Positions 1 to 8,149 of a DNA stretch of 28,264 nucleotides are shown piece by piece. Position numbers and translations under genes: made by a program. Each line of letters starts with the position of its first letter. Position 1 is the first letter of the stretch. The notes beneath the pieces were generated by a model, which saw only the letters and a program-made list of their open reading frames with translations, had not been told where the DNA came from and ran no database searches. The DNA is taken from the NCBI GenBank assembly GCA_037969195.1, contig JBBKWZ010000008.1, positions 1-28,264 on the forward strand. Reading direction: 5' to 3'. The stretch comes from JAHEJB01 sp037969195. Lineage in GTDB: Bacteria; Bacteroidota; Rhodothermia; Rhodothermales; Rubricoccaceae.

Positions 1-2445
1 GCTGCCGAGTTGTTTGCAGCGTTCCACGGTGCCTATCCCGGCCACGTACTTGCAGGCCGCGCGCGGATGGCCCTTGGTGAACATTACTACGCTCAGGGCC
101 GATTCGAGGAAGCGGAGGCAGCATTCTTGAGTGCATTGGATGCACGGCAGCCGGACGATGCGAAGGCTCGCTCTCGATACATGCTCGGGCTTTCTGTCTT
201 CAAGCAGGGGCGGGTCAGCGAAGCCCTCTCATATTTCGAGCAAGCAGCCGAAATAGACCCCGACGGAGCGACGGCGCCTCTCGCTCTTTACGCGGCCGGT
301 CACGCCTACACAGATCAAGGCAATTGGTCCGGCGCTGCAAATTCCTTCGGCCAGCTTTCAATCCGATTCCCTAATTCGGAACAGAACCACCGTATCGGGT
401 CAGGTCTTGGGGAAGCGTTCGCGCGTCTTGGCCGTTACAGCGAGGCGAGCAACGAACTAAGTCACCGTGTTCCGCAACTTGTTGGCGAAGAAAAGGATCG
501 CGGTGAATGGCTTTGGGGTGACGCTCTCCTCCATCAAAGACGTTACGACGAAGCCACGACCCGCTTCGAAGCGATCCCGTCAACCAGCGCATATCACAGG
601 CATGCGACGTTTGGCCTCGGGCGCGTCGCGTTTGACACGGGGGCATTCGACGCTGCTGTGCAGCACTTTGCGGAAGTTCGCGAAACGTCGATTTCTGGTA
701 GCGTGGATGACGATCTGGGGCACGAGGCAACGTACTACGAGGGGCTGGCGCTCAAGAATCTTGGGCAACTCGGCGAAGCCGAACTTCGTCTTTCCGCCGC
801 TACACTTCGTCGCCCAAATGGCGCTTTTGCGGATGCCGCGTTGCTGGAGCTTGGGATTCTGCGATTTGAGCGCCGCCAATACACCGAAGCCGCGTCCGCT
901 CTTGATCGACTCGTCAACGATTACAGTACATCCCCATACGCCGGTGAAGGAGCGCGGATGCTCGGTGAGTCCTACGCTGCCCTTGGCGATACCGACCGAG
1001 CCCGCGACGCCTATCGTCTCGCCGAAAGACTGGGATCGGCTTCGCCGGAGTTGGCAGAAGAAGTTGAGTTCATGGAAGCGTACGGTCGCTTTCGCGCTGG
1101 GCAGTACGCCGAAGCCGTGACGGCGTTGATGCGCGTTTACGAGTCCGACAGAAACGGCCCTCGCGCAGGAGAGGCTTTGTTCTGGGCCGGAGAAAGCGCG
1201 TTTCAGGCTGGGAGCTATGGGCAGGCCGAACAATTTATGAGTCAGTTCTTGCAGAACTTCTCGTCGCACCGGCAGGCCGATGCGGCCCGCTATGTCCTCG
1301 CTTGGACGCACTTCAAGCGACGCGATTATGCCGCTGCCGCATTGGGATTCGAGCGATTCCTCTCAGCTTACGTTCGCAGCTCAGAATCCGTCCCCTACTT
1401 CGCCGACGCCCATCTTCGCCTGGCCGACAGCTATTACGCACTCCGCCGATACGACGAAGCCCTTGCCGTGTACGCCCGAATGGAGACTGTTGCGCAAGGT
1501 GGGCAGGGGCTCGACTACGCCCTTTTTCAATCCGCTCAGGCGGAAACCGGGGCGGGGCGCACGGCTCAAGCACATACCTTCCTTGACCGGCTTCTTTCGA
1601 ACTTCCCGCAGAGTGCCCTCCGCGCTGAGGCTCTCTACGCAAAGGGCGCTCTCTTTTTCAACGAGGGGAGCTACGATGCGGCTATCGGACAATATCAACT
1701 CGTCGTAGACCGGCATGCGTCGAGCCCAATTGCTCCAAAGGCGCTTTACGGTATCGGAGACGCGCATTACAATCAGGATCGCCTCCGTCAGTCGGCGGAT
1801 GCATACAAGCTGGTTTTGCAGCGCTATCCCTCCAGTCCCTTTGTCGCCAATGCGCTTGATGGACTCGAATATGCTCTGGAAGGACTCGGACGACGCGATG
1901 AGTTTTTGGCAGCCCAGGCTGCGCTTCAAACAACCGCCAACCCTGCGACCCGCGATCGGCTTCGTCTCCGGCAGGCGGAATTGGCGTTTGAGAATGGTGA
2001 TTTCCAGGTAGCCGCTGATCGGTTGACGGCCTTCCTTGCGGATGCGCAGGATCGGTCGCTCTTCCCATCCGCGTTATTGACACTGGGAGGCGCCTATGCT
2101 TCACTGGATCGACCCACGGATGCGGCTCGAGCTTTTGCGCGGATTTCAGCCGAGTTTCCTGGCAGTCCCTTGCACCCGGAATCGGTCGTTCGGCACGGAG
2201 AAATTCTATTAGAAGCAGGCGATCCTCAAAGTGCCTTGCGGATCCTTTCGGGCTACGAGAACCGCTTTCCCGACAACGCTGAACAGATCGCCGCAGCACT
2301 CCTGGCCGAATCCCGAGCACTACGTGCGCTCGGCCGCGATGCTGAGGCGAATGATCGTCTGGAGCATCTTCTCATCACTTTCCCCGAGACTACCGCCGCC
2401 GCCGAAGCCCATCGAAGTTCAGGAACGTCCTCCGGCGGCAACTAG
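1..2445 (+). CDS. TPR-repeat envelope protein (5' end outside window)
   Basis: The reading frame is already open at base 1 and runs to the TAG at 2443-2445, so the true start lies upstream and about 811 residues of the C-terminal part are visible. The protein is a long array of 33-36 residue helical repeats with the TPR signature (small residue at position 8, Gly/Ala at 20, Ala at 27, Pro at 32), such as ALGEHYYAQGRFEEAEAAF near the beginning. Many repeats end in FP or YP spacing as in the BamD/YbgF (CpoB) class. TPR arrays of this kind are protein-interaction scaffolds in the periplasm. The gene is first in a same-strand series followed by an outer-membrane barrel, a SPOR protein and ExbB/ExbD, so a role in a Tol-like envelope complex is inferred. 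No signal peptide can be judged because the start is missing. Confidence 0.85.
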   Translation, partial: AAELFAAFHGAYPGHVLAGRARMALGEHYYAQGRFEEAEAAFLSALDARQPDDAKARSRYMLGLSVFKQGRVSEALSYFEQAAEIDPDGATAPLALYAAGHAYTDQGNWSGAANSFGQLSIRFPNSEQNHRIGSGLGEAFARLGRYSEASNELSHRVPQLVGEEKDRGEWLWGDALLHQRRYDEATTRFEAIPSTSAYHRHATFGLGRVAFDTGAFDAAVQHFAEVRETSISGSVDDDLGHEATYYEGLALKNLGQLGEAELRLSAATLRRPNGAFADAALLELGILRFERRQYTEAASALDRLVNDYSTSPYAGEGARMLGESYAALGDTDRARDAYRLAERLGSASPELAEEVEFMEAYGRFRAGQYAEAVTALMRVYESDRNGPRAGEALFWAGESAFQAGSYGQAEQFMSQFLQNFSSHRQADAARYVLAWTHFKRRDYAAAALGFERFLSAYVRSSESVPYFADAHLRLADSYYALRRYDEALAVYARMETVAQGGQGLDYALFQSAQAETGAGRTAQAHTFLDRLLSNFPQSALRAEALYAKGALFFNEGSYDAAIGQYQLVVDRHASSPIAPKALYGIGDAHYNQDRLRQSADAYKLVLQRYPSSPFVANALDGLEYALEGLGRRDEFLAAQAALQTTANPATRDRLRLRQAELAFENGDFQVAADRLTAFLADAQDRSLFPSALLTLGGAYASLDRPTDAARAFARISAEFPGSPLHPESVVRHGEILLEAGDPQSALRILSGYENRFPDNAEQIAAALLAESRALRALGRDAEANDRLEHLLITFPETTAAAEAHRSSGTSSGGN

Positions 2446-2490
2446 ACTTTTCAGTACCCACACTTACCTCCTCTCGTCCCCCTGACTGCG

Positions 2491-4131
2491 ATGGTATTCC
2501 GTCTCATTCTGTTTGCTGCCTTGGCCGCCGTGCCATTGATGGTCCGTGCGCAGCCGCGCGATCACCTGCCCAACCTCACACCAACCGAGTTCGAGATCAC
2601 TGGCGAGTTGGAGATCAACTTGCCGCAACTGGAGAGGCAGCCGCTTTCCGGATTTGGCCCACCGCCACGCACATACGTAGTTCCTGCAGAACGGCAGCCC
2701 TCAACACGCCCCTATGGGATCGGATATGATGGGCTTCCCGCTTTTTCGCTCCTAGGACCCTCTGATCCAAATTTAGCATTGGCTGATGGGCGGTTTTTCA
2801 GAGCTGAAGCCGGCCTAGGCACCGATATCGCCCGGTATGGCCGTCTAGACTTTGCGAACGGTTTGCTGTTCGCGGATGTGGATTATGACGGACTTGGCCG
2901 CACGGCCGACGTGGCAAACGGAGGCACGCCCGATCCATTCGTGATCTTCAACACGCTGAATGCGCGTGGAGGTATTCGTACGAACAGGAGCGTTTTCGCT
3001 TCGCTTACGGGGCTGCTTAATTACAATGATTTCTCGCTACCCGTCGGCAGTGGGCCGCCCGATATGCGCACGATATCGATGTTCGGAGCAGAGGCGGAAA
3101 TTGGAACTGGCGCGTCCGCGCCAACTCCCGCACGGCTCACCTTCGCCGTAGTCCGAACAAAGGTAGAGGACCAACTAAATGCTGCCACAGCATCCGATTC
3201 GGACACCCGCCTGGAAGCGAGCGTTTACGCCGAAATGCTCAACCGGCTTATCCGGGTAGAAGGCGGCGGCGGCATCGGCTCGTTCATCGAAGGCTCCGAC
3301 GGACCAGACGTACGCGATTACAACGCAGGCTTAATCCTCCAGGCTTATGCGGCCAACGGCATGCAGTTCAAAGTCGGCGTGCGCGTGTTGGGCTACGATA
3401 CATCGCTCCAGAACGGCAACGACGCCTCCACGATGGTCTTCGCCCCGGTGGCCAGCGCGGAACTTCCGATCGGCACATCGGGCCGCCTTTTCGCTTTCAC
3501 TGACCCGCATGTGGAGCAACGAGGACTCTTCGATCTGCTCGACGCCAACCCTTTTGTAGATGTAGTCTACATTGCGCCGGATGTTCACACGGTGGATGGT
3601 GAGGCGGGTATTGAATTGCGCGCCGGATCCGTAGGCCTAAAACTGTATGGTGGCGCCACGTTCAGTCCGACACGTCAGTTTTTTGTTCGAAGTACCGGCA
3701 CGGGCCCCTATTCCGCCGACTATAAGAAAGCTCGCGTATTGTTGGTCGGAGCAGACGTTTCGTACGTAACAGCATTCGGCATCGAACTTTCTGCGGGTGG
3801 AGCATTGCGAAACGGATCGTTGACGGAATTGGACCAGTCTCTCCCGTTCTTTGCTAAGTCTGTTGGGCGATTGGGCGCGCAGGTCCCCTTCATGCGGGGG
3901 CGTGGAAGAGTTGGCCTCTCCGCCTACTTCGAGGGCTCTCGACCAGTCGATACAGTGAACACGCGAACAGTGGCAGGCTTTGGCGTGTTGGGTGTCGAAG
4001 CTGCTTACGAGTTTTCCCAGGGCTTAAGCCTGATTCTTCGGGGCGAGCGCCTTGTCGGGGATGCCGAGCGATGGGAGGGATTTCCTCAAGCTGCCACCAC
4101 GATTCTGGGAGGTATTCGCTTCGTGCGCTAG
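2491..4131 (+). CDS. Outer-membrane beta-barrel protein, unknown family
   Basis: A 546-residue protein starting at ATG 2491, 45 nt after the TPR gene. Residues 1-21 (MVFRLILFAALAAVPLMVRA) form a clear Sec signal peptide. After a Pro-rich stretch (LSGFGPPPRTYVVPAERQP) the rest is rich in alternating hydrophobic and aromatic/Gly segments typical of outer-membrane strands, ending in GGIRFVR. I see no TonB plug domain, so it is not a classical TonB-dependent receptor. The N-terminal Pro-rich segment after the signal is reminiscent of TonB-like linkers, but this is weak. Its position between a TPR protein and a SPOR/ExbBD cluster suggests it is the outer-membrane partner of that machinery. The exact function is unknown. 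Confidence 0.75.
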   Translation: MVFRLILFAALAAVPLMVRAQPRDHLPNLTPTEFEITGELEINLPQLERQPLSGFGPPPRTYVVPAERQPSTRPYGIGYDGLPAFSLLGPSDPNLALADGRFFRAEAGLGTDIARYGRLDFANGLLFADVDYDGLGRTADVANGGTPDPFVIFNTLNARGGIRTNRSVFASLTGLLNYNDFSLPVGSGPPDMRTISMFGAEAEIGTGASAPTPARLTFAVVRTKVEDQLNAATASDSDTRLEASVYAEMLNRLIRVEGGGGIGSFIEGSDGPDVRDYNAGLILQAYAANGMQFKVGVRVLGYDTSLQNGNDASTMVFAPVASAELPIGTSGRLFAFTDPHVEQRGLFDLLDANPFVDVVYIAPDVHTVDGEAGIELRAGSVGLKLYGGATFSPTRQFFVRSTGTGPYSADYKKARVLLVGADVSYVTAFGIELSAGGALRNGSLTELDQSLPFFAKSVGRLGAQVPFMRGRGRVGLSAYFEGSRPVDTVNTRTVAGFGVLGVEAAYEFSQGLSLILRGERLVGDAERWEGFPQAATTILGGIRFVR

Positions 4132-4195
4132 CACCCCAAAGCCCGTATTTTCCTACACGTCTCTCTGCACTTCTCTCGACAAACTACAGGGACCG

Positions 4196-5815
4196 ATGCA
4201 ACCTCCTCCACATTACATCTCAGCTCTGGCCACCGCAATCCGTGACCGGCTCATGGCTGGCGGTGATGTAATTCTACCAGGAATCGGCCTGTTGCAACGC
4301 ACCCATGAGCCCGCGAGCGTTACCAACCTCGATGAGGGTCGGAAGATGCTGCTTCCGCCTCGGGACACCCTCCTTTTCTCCGCAGACGCGACGTTGGACG
4401 CGCTGAGTGACGAAGCTCTCGTGGCGGCTTTCTCAGAGGCCCTCACGGTTGAAGTTGAAGAACCCCGCGAAGCAATTGACGAAACGCTGATCATGCTGCG
4501 GCGGATGTTTATGGAAGAGGGATACCTAGTCATCTCAGACGTGGGACAATTCGCGAATATGGATGGCGCCATTTCGTTTGAACCCGATGAGTCGATTCTT
4601 GCCGCGGTCAACAGCCCGTTCGCTGGTCTGCCTCCGATTGCTCCAAGAGTAGAATTGATTCCGGAAGAAACCGAAGCTGAGGCCGCCACAGAATCGATTG
4701 TCGACACGATCGCGGATGATGAGGGCAACTCGCTCTTGACGGAAGATGAGCATTTAGTGGACGCGGACTCCACCGAACTGCCTACGTCCACAATACTTGA
4801 TGTCCTGGCCAATCAATCCGGCAAGCCGGTGGTCGACTTAGCGGCTGAACCAGCAGACGCTGAATCAGCGGCGTCGGAGTTGACAGCGAATGATGAGGCG
4901 ATCGACAACGACATCGACGCCTTGCTCGCAAGTGTCTGGGCACCCGTTGCCGCCGCTGGAGGCAATGCCACGTTCGAGACGCCAGGTTCAACTGCAGACG
5001 TCGAGGAGGCGATGTCTGTTTCTGTAGAGCCAAGTATTGAAGACAATCAGGTCAACGCACGGCCAATTGTCGCAACGGGAGCCGCAACGGCGGCATCGGC
5101 CGCTGCGCTGATATCAGCGCAGAACATGGCGAGCACTCGCAATACGTACGAGAAACGAAAAGGCCGAATGGCGTTCGTGCTCGTTCCGGCGGTTGTCATC
5201 CTTTGCGCAATTGCAGTTGTCGCACTTTGGCGACGCCTTACCGGCGGAAACTCGACGGGCTCAGACTTGGCCAACAGCGGGAGTTCGAGGCCTTTGGAAG
5301 GGGCCACGATGGACACCCTCTTCGCGAACCATGCAGGCGGAATCGCCGACGAAGACATGGATCTATCAACTTTTGAGAGTGGGCAATTTCTGAGTGAGGG
5401 CGACAATCCACCAAGCGAGGCTGTCCCAGAAGAACCCTCTTCTGAATCTGCACCCGAACTTCGGCCGACTCCTGCTCCGGTGGCACCCCCGCGTGCAGAG
5501 GCTCCTCCACCGGCAACTCCGCAGCAACCTGCCCAACGTCAAACCAGTAGCCAGCTTCACGGAACGGGGGGTGTCATCCCTACTCAGGGAGGCGCTACAT
5601 GGATTTTGGCGTCCGGCAATCGTACGTCTGCGGAAGAGCTGTCAGCCCGCTATCGACAGCAGGGCTACCGCTCTAGCGTTCTTTCCGGCGAAGCCAATGG
5701 ACTGACCGTGTACCGCGTTGCCGTTGGTCAATTCGGAAACGCCGCGGAAGCTCGTGGCCTGAAATCAAGCTTACCCGCCGATGCGCCTGCCAGCGCATGG
5801 GTTCTCAACTTTTAG
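4196..5815 (+). CDS. HU-like (CCDC81-type) domain, TM and SPOR domain protein
   Basis: I place the start at ATG 4196 (539 residues, MQPPPHYISALATAIRD...), because an earlier in-frame ATG at 4052 lies inside the upstream gene. Two HU/IHF-like segments can be made out at residues 1-60 (GGDVILPGIGLL) and about 70-140 (EEGYLVISDVGQF), as in the HU-CCDC81 family of Bacteroidota. A long acidic linker follows, then a single membrane helix at about 325-347 (MAFVLVPAVVILCAIAVVAL), a Pro-rich spacer, and a C-terminal SPOR domain at about 470-539. SPOR domains bind denuded glycan at septa, so the C-terminus should be periplasmic with the HU-like part in the cytoplasm. The gene sits 64 nt after the barrel gene and 26 nt before exbB, probably in one transcript. 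The link to division or envelope constriction is an inference from the SPOR domain. Confidence 0.82.
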   Translation: MQPPPHYISALATAIRDRLMAGGDVILPGIGLLQRTHEPASVTNLDEGRKMLLPPRDTLLFSADATLDALSDEALVAAFSEALTVEVEEPREAIDETLIMLRRMFMEEGYLVISDVGQFANMDGAISFEPDESILAAVNSPFAGLPPIAPRVELIPEETEAEAATESIVDTIADDEGNSLLTEDEHLVDADSTELPTSTILDVLANQSGKPVVDLAAEPADAESAASELTANDEAIDNDIDALLASVWAPVAAAGGNATFETPGSTADVEEAMSVSVEPSIEDNQVNARPIVATGAATAASAAALISAQNMASTRNTYEKRKGRMAFVLVPAVVILCAIAVVALWRRLTGGNSTGSDLANSGSSRPLEGATMDTLFANHAGGIADEDMDLSTFESGQFLSEGDNPPSEAVPEEPSSESAPELRPTPAPVAPPRAEAPPPATPQQPAQRQTSSQLHGTGGVIPTQGGATWILASGNRTSAEELSARYRQQGYRSSVLSGEANGLTVYRVAVGQFGNAAEARGLKSSLPADAPASAWVLNF

Positions 5816-5841
5816 TCACCACTCTTCTCGCCTCGTCCCCC

Positions 5842-6555
5842 ATGCCGCTTGTTGCTCTTCTCCTGGCCCTCCAGGATACCCTCGGCGCCGATTCGGCCAC
5901 CCAAGTCACATTGCCCTCCATCCCGCCAGTCGAGTCGTTGTCTACGCTTGATCTGCTGACGAAGGGTGGATTGACAATGATTCCCATCCTGCTGCTCTCC
6001 ATTCTAACAGTCTATCTGTTTGTGGAGCGCTTCCTGGCCTTGCGAAAAGCACAGAGCCACCCAGAGAAGCTGACGCAGGCAGTGAGCGATTACGTTCGTT
6101 CGGGGGACCTCACAGGAGCAATTGGATACTGTCGCGCGCAGGACAACCCGGCCAGCCGGATAATCCAGCGCGGCCTGGAACGTGTGGGCCGACCGATCAA
6201 CGAAATCAAGGAAGCCGTGCAGACGGCGGGCAAGCATGAAACATACATGCTTGAAAAGCGGACCGACCTCATCGCATCGGCGGCTGCCATCGCCCCACTG
6301 CTTGGCTTCCTTGGAACGGTGACGGGTATGATCCAGGCCTTCCAGCAGATTCAAAGACTGCAAGGCGCGGTGAACCCGAGCGCTCTCGCCGAGGGAATCT
6401 GGGAGGCGCTTGTGACCACGGCATTCGGACTAGGCGTGGGCATCATGGCCCTCTTCGCGTACAACTTCCTGATCAACCGAATTAACAGAACGGTAAACGA
6501 TCTGGAACGCGCCTCCACCGAGTTTATCGACCTTCTCCAAACTCCGGCCTCCTGA
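5842..6555 (+). CDS. exbB: MotA/TolQ/ExbB proton-channel family protein
   Basis: I choose ATG 5842 (237 residues), 26 nt after the SPOR gene; an earlier in-frame start at 5797 would overlap that gene. The family layout is clear: a first helix at about 43-65 (IPILLLSILTVYLF), a cytoplasmic region with the conserved 'ERFLALRKA' element, a second helix at about 143-168 with LLGFLGTVTGMIQAF, and a third at about 188-211 (ALVTTAFGLGVGIMALF). These are the hallmarks of ExbB/TolQ, the inner-membrane channel that couples the proton motive force to TonB- or TolA-like proteins. The ExbD partner follows after 3 nt. No TonB or TolA gene is visible in the window, so which energised partner it serves cannot be decided from sequence. 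Confidence 0.92.
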   Translation: MPLVALLLALQDTLGADSATQVTLPSIPPVESLSTLDLLTKGGLTMIPILLLSILTVYLFVERFLALRKAQSHPEKLTQAVSDYVRSGDLTGAIGYCRAQDNPASRIIQRGLERVGRPINEIKEAVQTAGKHETYMLEKRTDLIASAAAIAPLLGFLGTVTGMIQAFQQIQRLQGAVNPSALAEGIWEALVTTAFGLGVGIMALFAYNFLINRINRTVNDLERASTEFIDLLQTPAS

Positions 6556-6558
6556 TCC

Positions 6559-6966
6559 ATGCCGCTCGATTTCTCATCTGGCAGGAAGCCCCTTTCCGTC
6601 TTCAGCCTCGCTGGGCTAACGGACATCGTGTTGCTGCTGCTCATCTTCTTCCTGCTCACGTCTTCGTTCGTCACGCAGTACGGATTGCAGGTTAATCTCC
6701 CACGCGTGAACGCCACCGCTCCGCTTGAACAACAGTACGTGGCTGTCACCATCACCGAAGATGGAAAATTCTTTGTTGACAGCGAGGAGACATCAGAGGA
6801 GGATCTTGCTCTCACGATCACGGCAACCCGTGGCGAGCGAACCGCCTTGGCCATTTACGCAGACGAGGAGGCAACGATTTCACAGCTCGCGACCGTTGCC
6901 AGCACGGGCAGCTTCCTCGGCATGCGCGTGGCCATTGCTACGGATGTGATGGAGGTGAGCAACTAG
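6559..6966 (+). CDS. exbD: ExbD/TolR family protein
   Basis: A 135-residue protein starting 3 nt after exbB. It has a short cytoplasmic tail, one membrane helix at about 20-38 (LTDIVLLLLIFFLLTSSF) carrying the conserved proton-relay aspartate (Asp22), and a small periplasmic domain (NLPRVNATAPLEQQYVAVTI...) with the usual ExbD/TolR fold pattern. With ExbB it forms the stator that uses the proton gradient to drive envelope work. Its stop codon (TAG 6964-6966) overlaps by 3 nt the stop codon of the yifB fragment on the other strand (plus-strand CTA 6963-6965), so the two frames end in the same CTAG. The protein looks complete at its C-terminus. Confidence 0.92.
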   Translation: MPLDFSSGRKPLSVFSLAGLTDIVLLLLIFFLLTSSFVTQYGLQVNLPRVNATAPLEQQYVAVTITEDGKFFVDSEETSEEDLALTITATRGERTALAIYADEEATISQLATVASTGSFLGMRVAIATDVMEVSN

Positions 6967-7460
6967 CCCGCCCATCTCGCACGGTCCAACGAGCGATACT
7001 GAATGGCCTCGGCGAGGTGTTCGGGGGAGATCGCGTCCGAATTGGCCAGGTCCGCGATGGTGCGCGCCACCTTCAGAATTCGGTCGTAGGCGCGGGCTGA
7101 GAGACCCAGTCGGACCAGCGCCATTTGGATGAGTTGCTGACCCGATTCATCCAACTCGCAATACTTCCGAACAAGGGGGCTCGACATCTGTGCGTTGGCA
7201 TGAACACCTTTCGCCTTGGGGTCGTTCTTCAAACGGGCCACCTGTCGATCTCTCGCAACGATTACGCGCTCGCGCACAGCAGCGGATGATTCTGCAGGAG
7301 CCTTCTTGTTTAGATCGTCGAATGGTACGGGAGCAACTTCAACGTGCATGTCAATGCGGTCCAGCAGTGGCCCGGAGACCTTCCCGAGGTACCGCTGCAC
7401 CTGCCCCGGCGCGCATACGCAGGCCCGACCGGGGTCGTTCAGGTGCCCGCAGGGACATGG
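6963..7460 (-). pseudogene. yifB: Truncated yifB/comM copy (C-terminal third only)
   Basis: This minus-strand stretch encodes the last ~165 residues of a YifB/ComM Mg-chelatase-like AAA+ protein, corresponding to residues 353-517 of the full copy at 13524-15077. It begins abruptly at the Cys-Pro-Cys-Gly-His element and lacks Walker A, Walker B and the N-terminal Lon-protease-like domain. Across the break the frame reads into unrelated sequence and hits a stop within about 15 nt, and there is no proper start, so it is a remnant. It aligns with the full copy without a gap (constant offset of 6561 bases). Bases 7273-7460 differ at only 3 positions by eye, while 6966-7272 differ at roughly 55, mostly silent. 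The silent pattern shows this 3' end evolved under protein-level constraint before it was cut off. Confidence 0.85.
6963..7460. repeat. Left direct repeat (yifB 3' part)
   Basis: A 498-base block repeated in the same orientation at 13524-14021 with no indels. Homology stops sharply at the yifB stop codon on one side and at 7460 on the other, where this copy reads tttcg and the other reads attca. Confidence 0.88.
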
Positions 7461-7474
7461 TTTCGTTCCCCTTT

Positions 7475-7900
7475 ATGAATGTCCTCATTTCGGCCCCCAA
7501 ACCGGCTCTAGAGGGCTACCCAGAGCATTTGGAGACGGTTGGCAACCACATCCGGAAAAAGCGGATGGACGATCGCCTCTATCAGCGGGAGGCTGGGGAG
7601 TTAATCGGCGTATCTGGGGCTGTGGTTGAGCTATGGGAAACCCGTGACTATGAGCCTGACCCCCGAAGCTGGCCGGGAGTTATCGCCTTTCTCGGATATG
7701 ATCCGTATCCAAAACCGAGTACGCCGGCAGAGAAAATCAAAGCAGCCCGGAGGCTACTCGGGCTGACACAGAAAGAACTAGCCGAGCGGCTCACTGCTGA
7801 CGCAGGCGCAATACTAAGGTGGGAAGCTGGCGGCGAGATACGCAAGTACGTGCATCGATCTGCGGTCGAGGAGATGTTCACGCAGCTAGGATTGGACTGA
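7475..7900 (+). CDS. Double helix-turn-helix (XRE-like) DNA-binding protein
   Basis: 141 residues from ATG 7475; an in-frame ATG at 7457 would begin inside the yifB fragment and is less likely. Two Cro/C1-type HTH units are visible. The first is at about 19-76 (IRKKRMDDRLYQREAGELIG, ending in the typical FLGYDPYP). The second is at about 86-120 (ARRLLGLTQKELAERL, then ILRWEAG). This tandem layout is a widespread small family, often found in mobile or degraded regions. It is divergent from the yifB fragment, begins 15 bases past the breakpoint, and its surroundings look less GC-rich than the flanking core genes. It may be a regulator carried by the inserted segment; its target is unknown. The promoter would have to lie inside the repeated yifB block. 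Confidence 0.72.
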   Translation: MNVLISAPKPALEGYPEHLETVGNHIRKKRMDDRLYQREAGELIGVSGAVVELWETRDYEPDPRSWPGVIAFLGYDPYPKPSTPAEKIKAARRLLGLTQKELAERLTADAGAILRWEAGGEIRKYVHRSAVEEMFTQLGLD

Positions 7901-8001
7901 GCGGTATTGGCGCCCCTCTCCTTCTCGATTCAGGGTACGGGTTTCCGTTTTCAACTATCCATAGAAACAGTAGTCAACACCGATGCACGGAATCCATCGG
8001 C

Positions 8002-8095
8002 TTAGGTGCTGCCATTCTGTTCAGATCGTCGAGTGGAACAGGCCAGACTCTGATGTACAGACCGATGTCGTCAATTATTGCTGTGACGTCAAAGA
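8002..8095 (-). pseudogene. Very degenerate third yifB relic
   Basis: In the minus-strand frame this short stretch reads WPVPLDDLNRMA, matching APVPFDDLNKKA of YifB. The preceding residues (IIDDIGLYIRV) match LLDRIDMHVEV in hydrophobic pattern. About 12 of 27 residues are identical by eye, and the nucleotides around gatcgtcga align without gaps to 7291-7384. The conserved Arg of the DRID motif is lost, and neither end continues as YifB. It lies between the HTH gene and the end of the TonB receptor gene. It could be a chance match, but the run of identical residues in the same order makes a relic more likely. Confidence 0.5.
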
Positions 8096-8149
8096 TAGCA
8101 AGGCCACCGGAATCTGTATGTGCTCCGGCAGTGTGCACCTTGCTTGGGT

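Noticed and set aside
580..1311. Minus-strand open frame opposite the TPR gene
   Set aside because: No recognisable features, and the plus frame has regular TPR repeats throughout.
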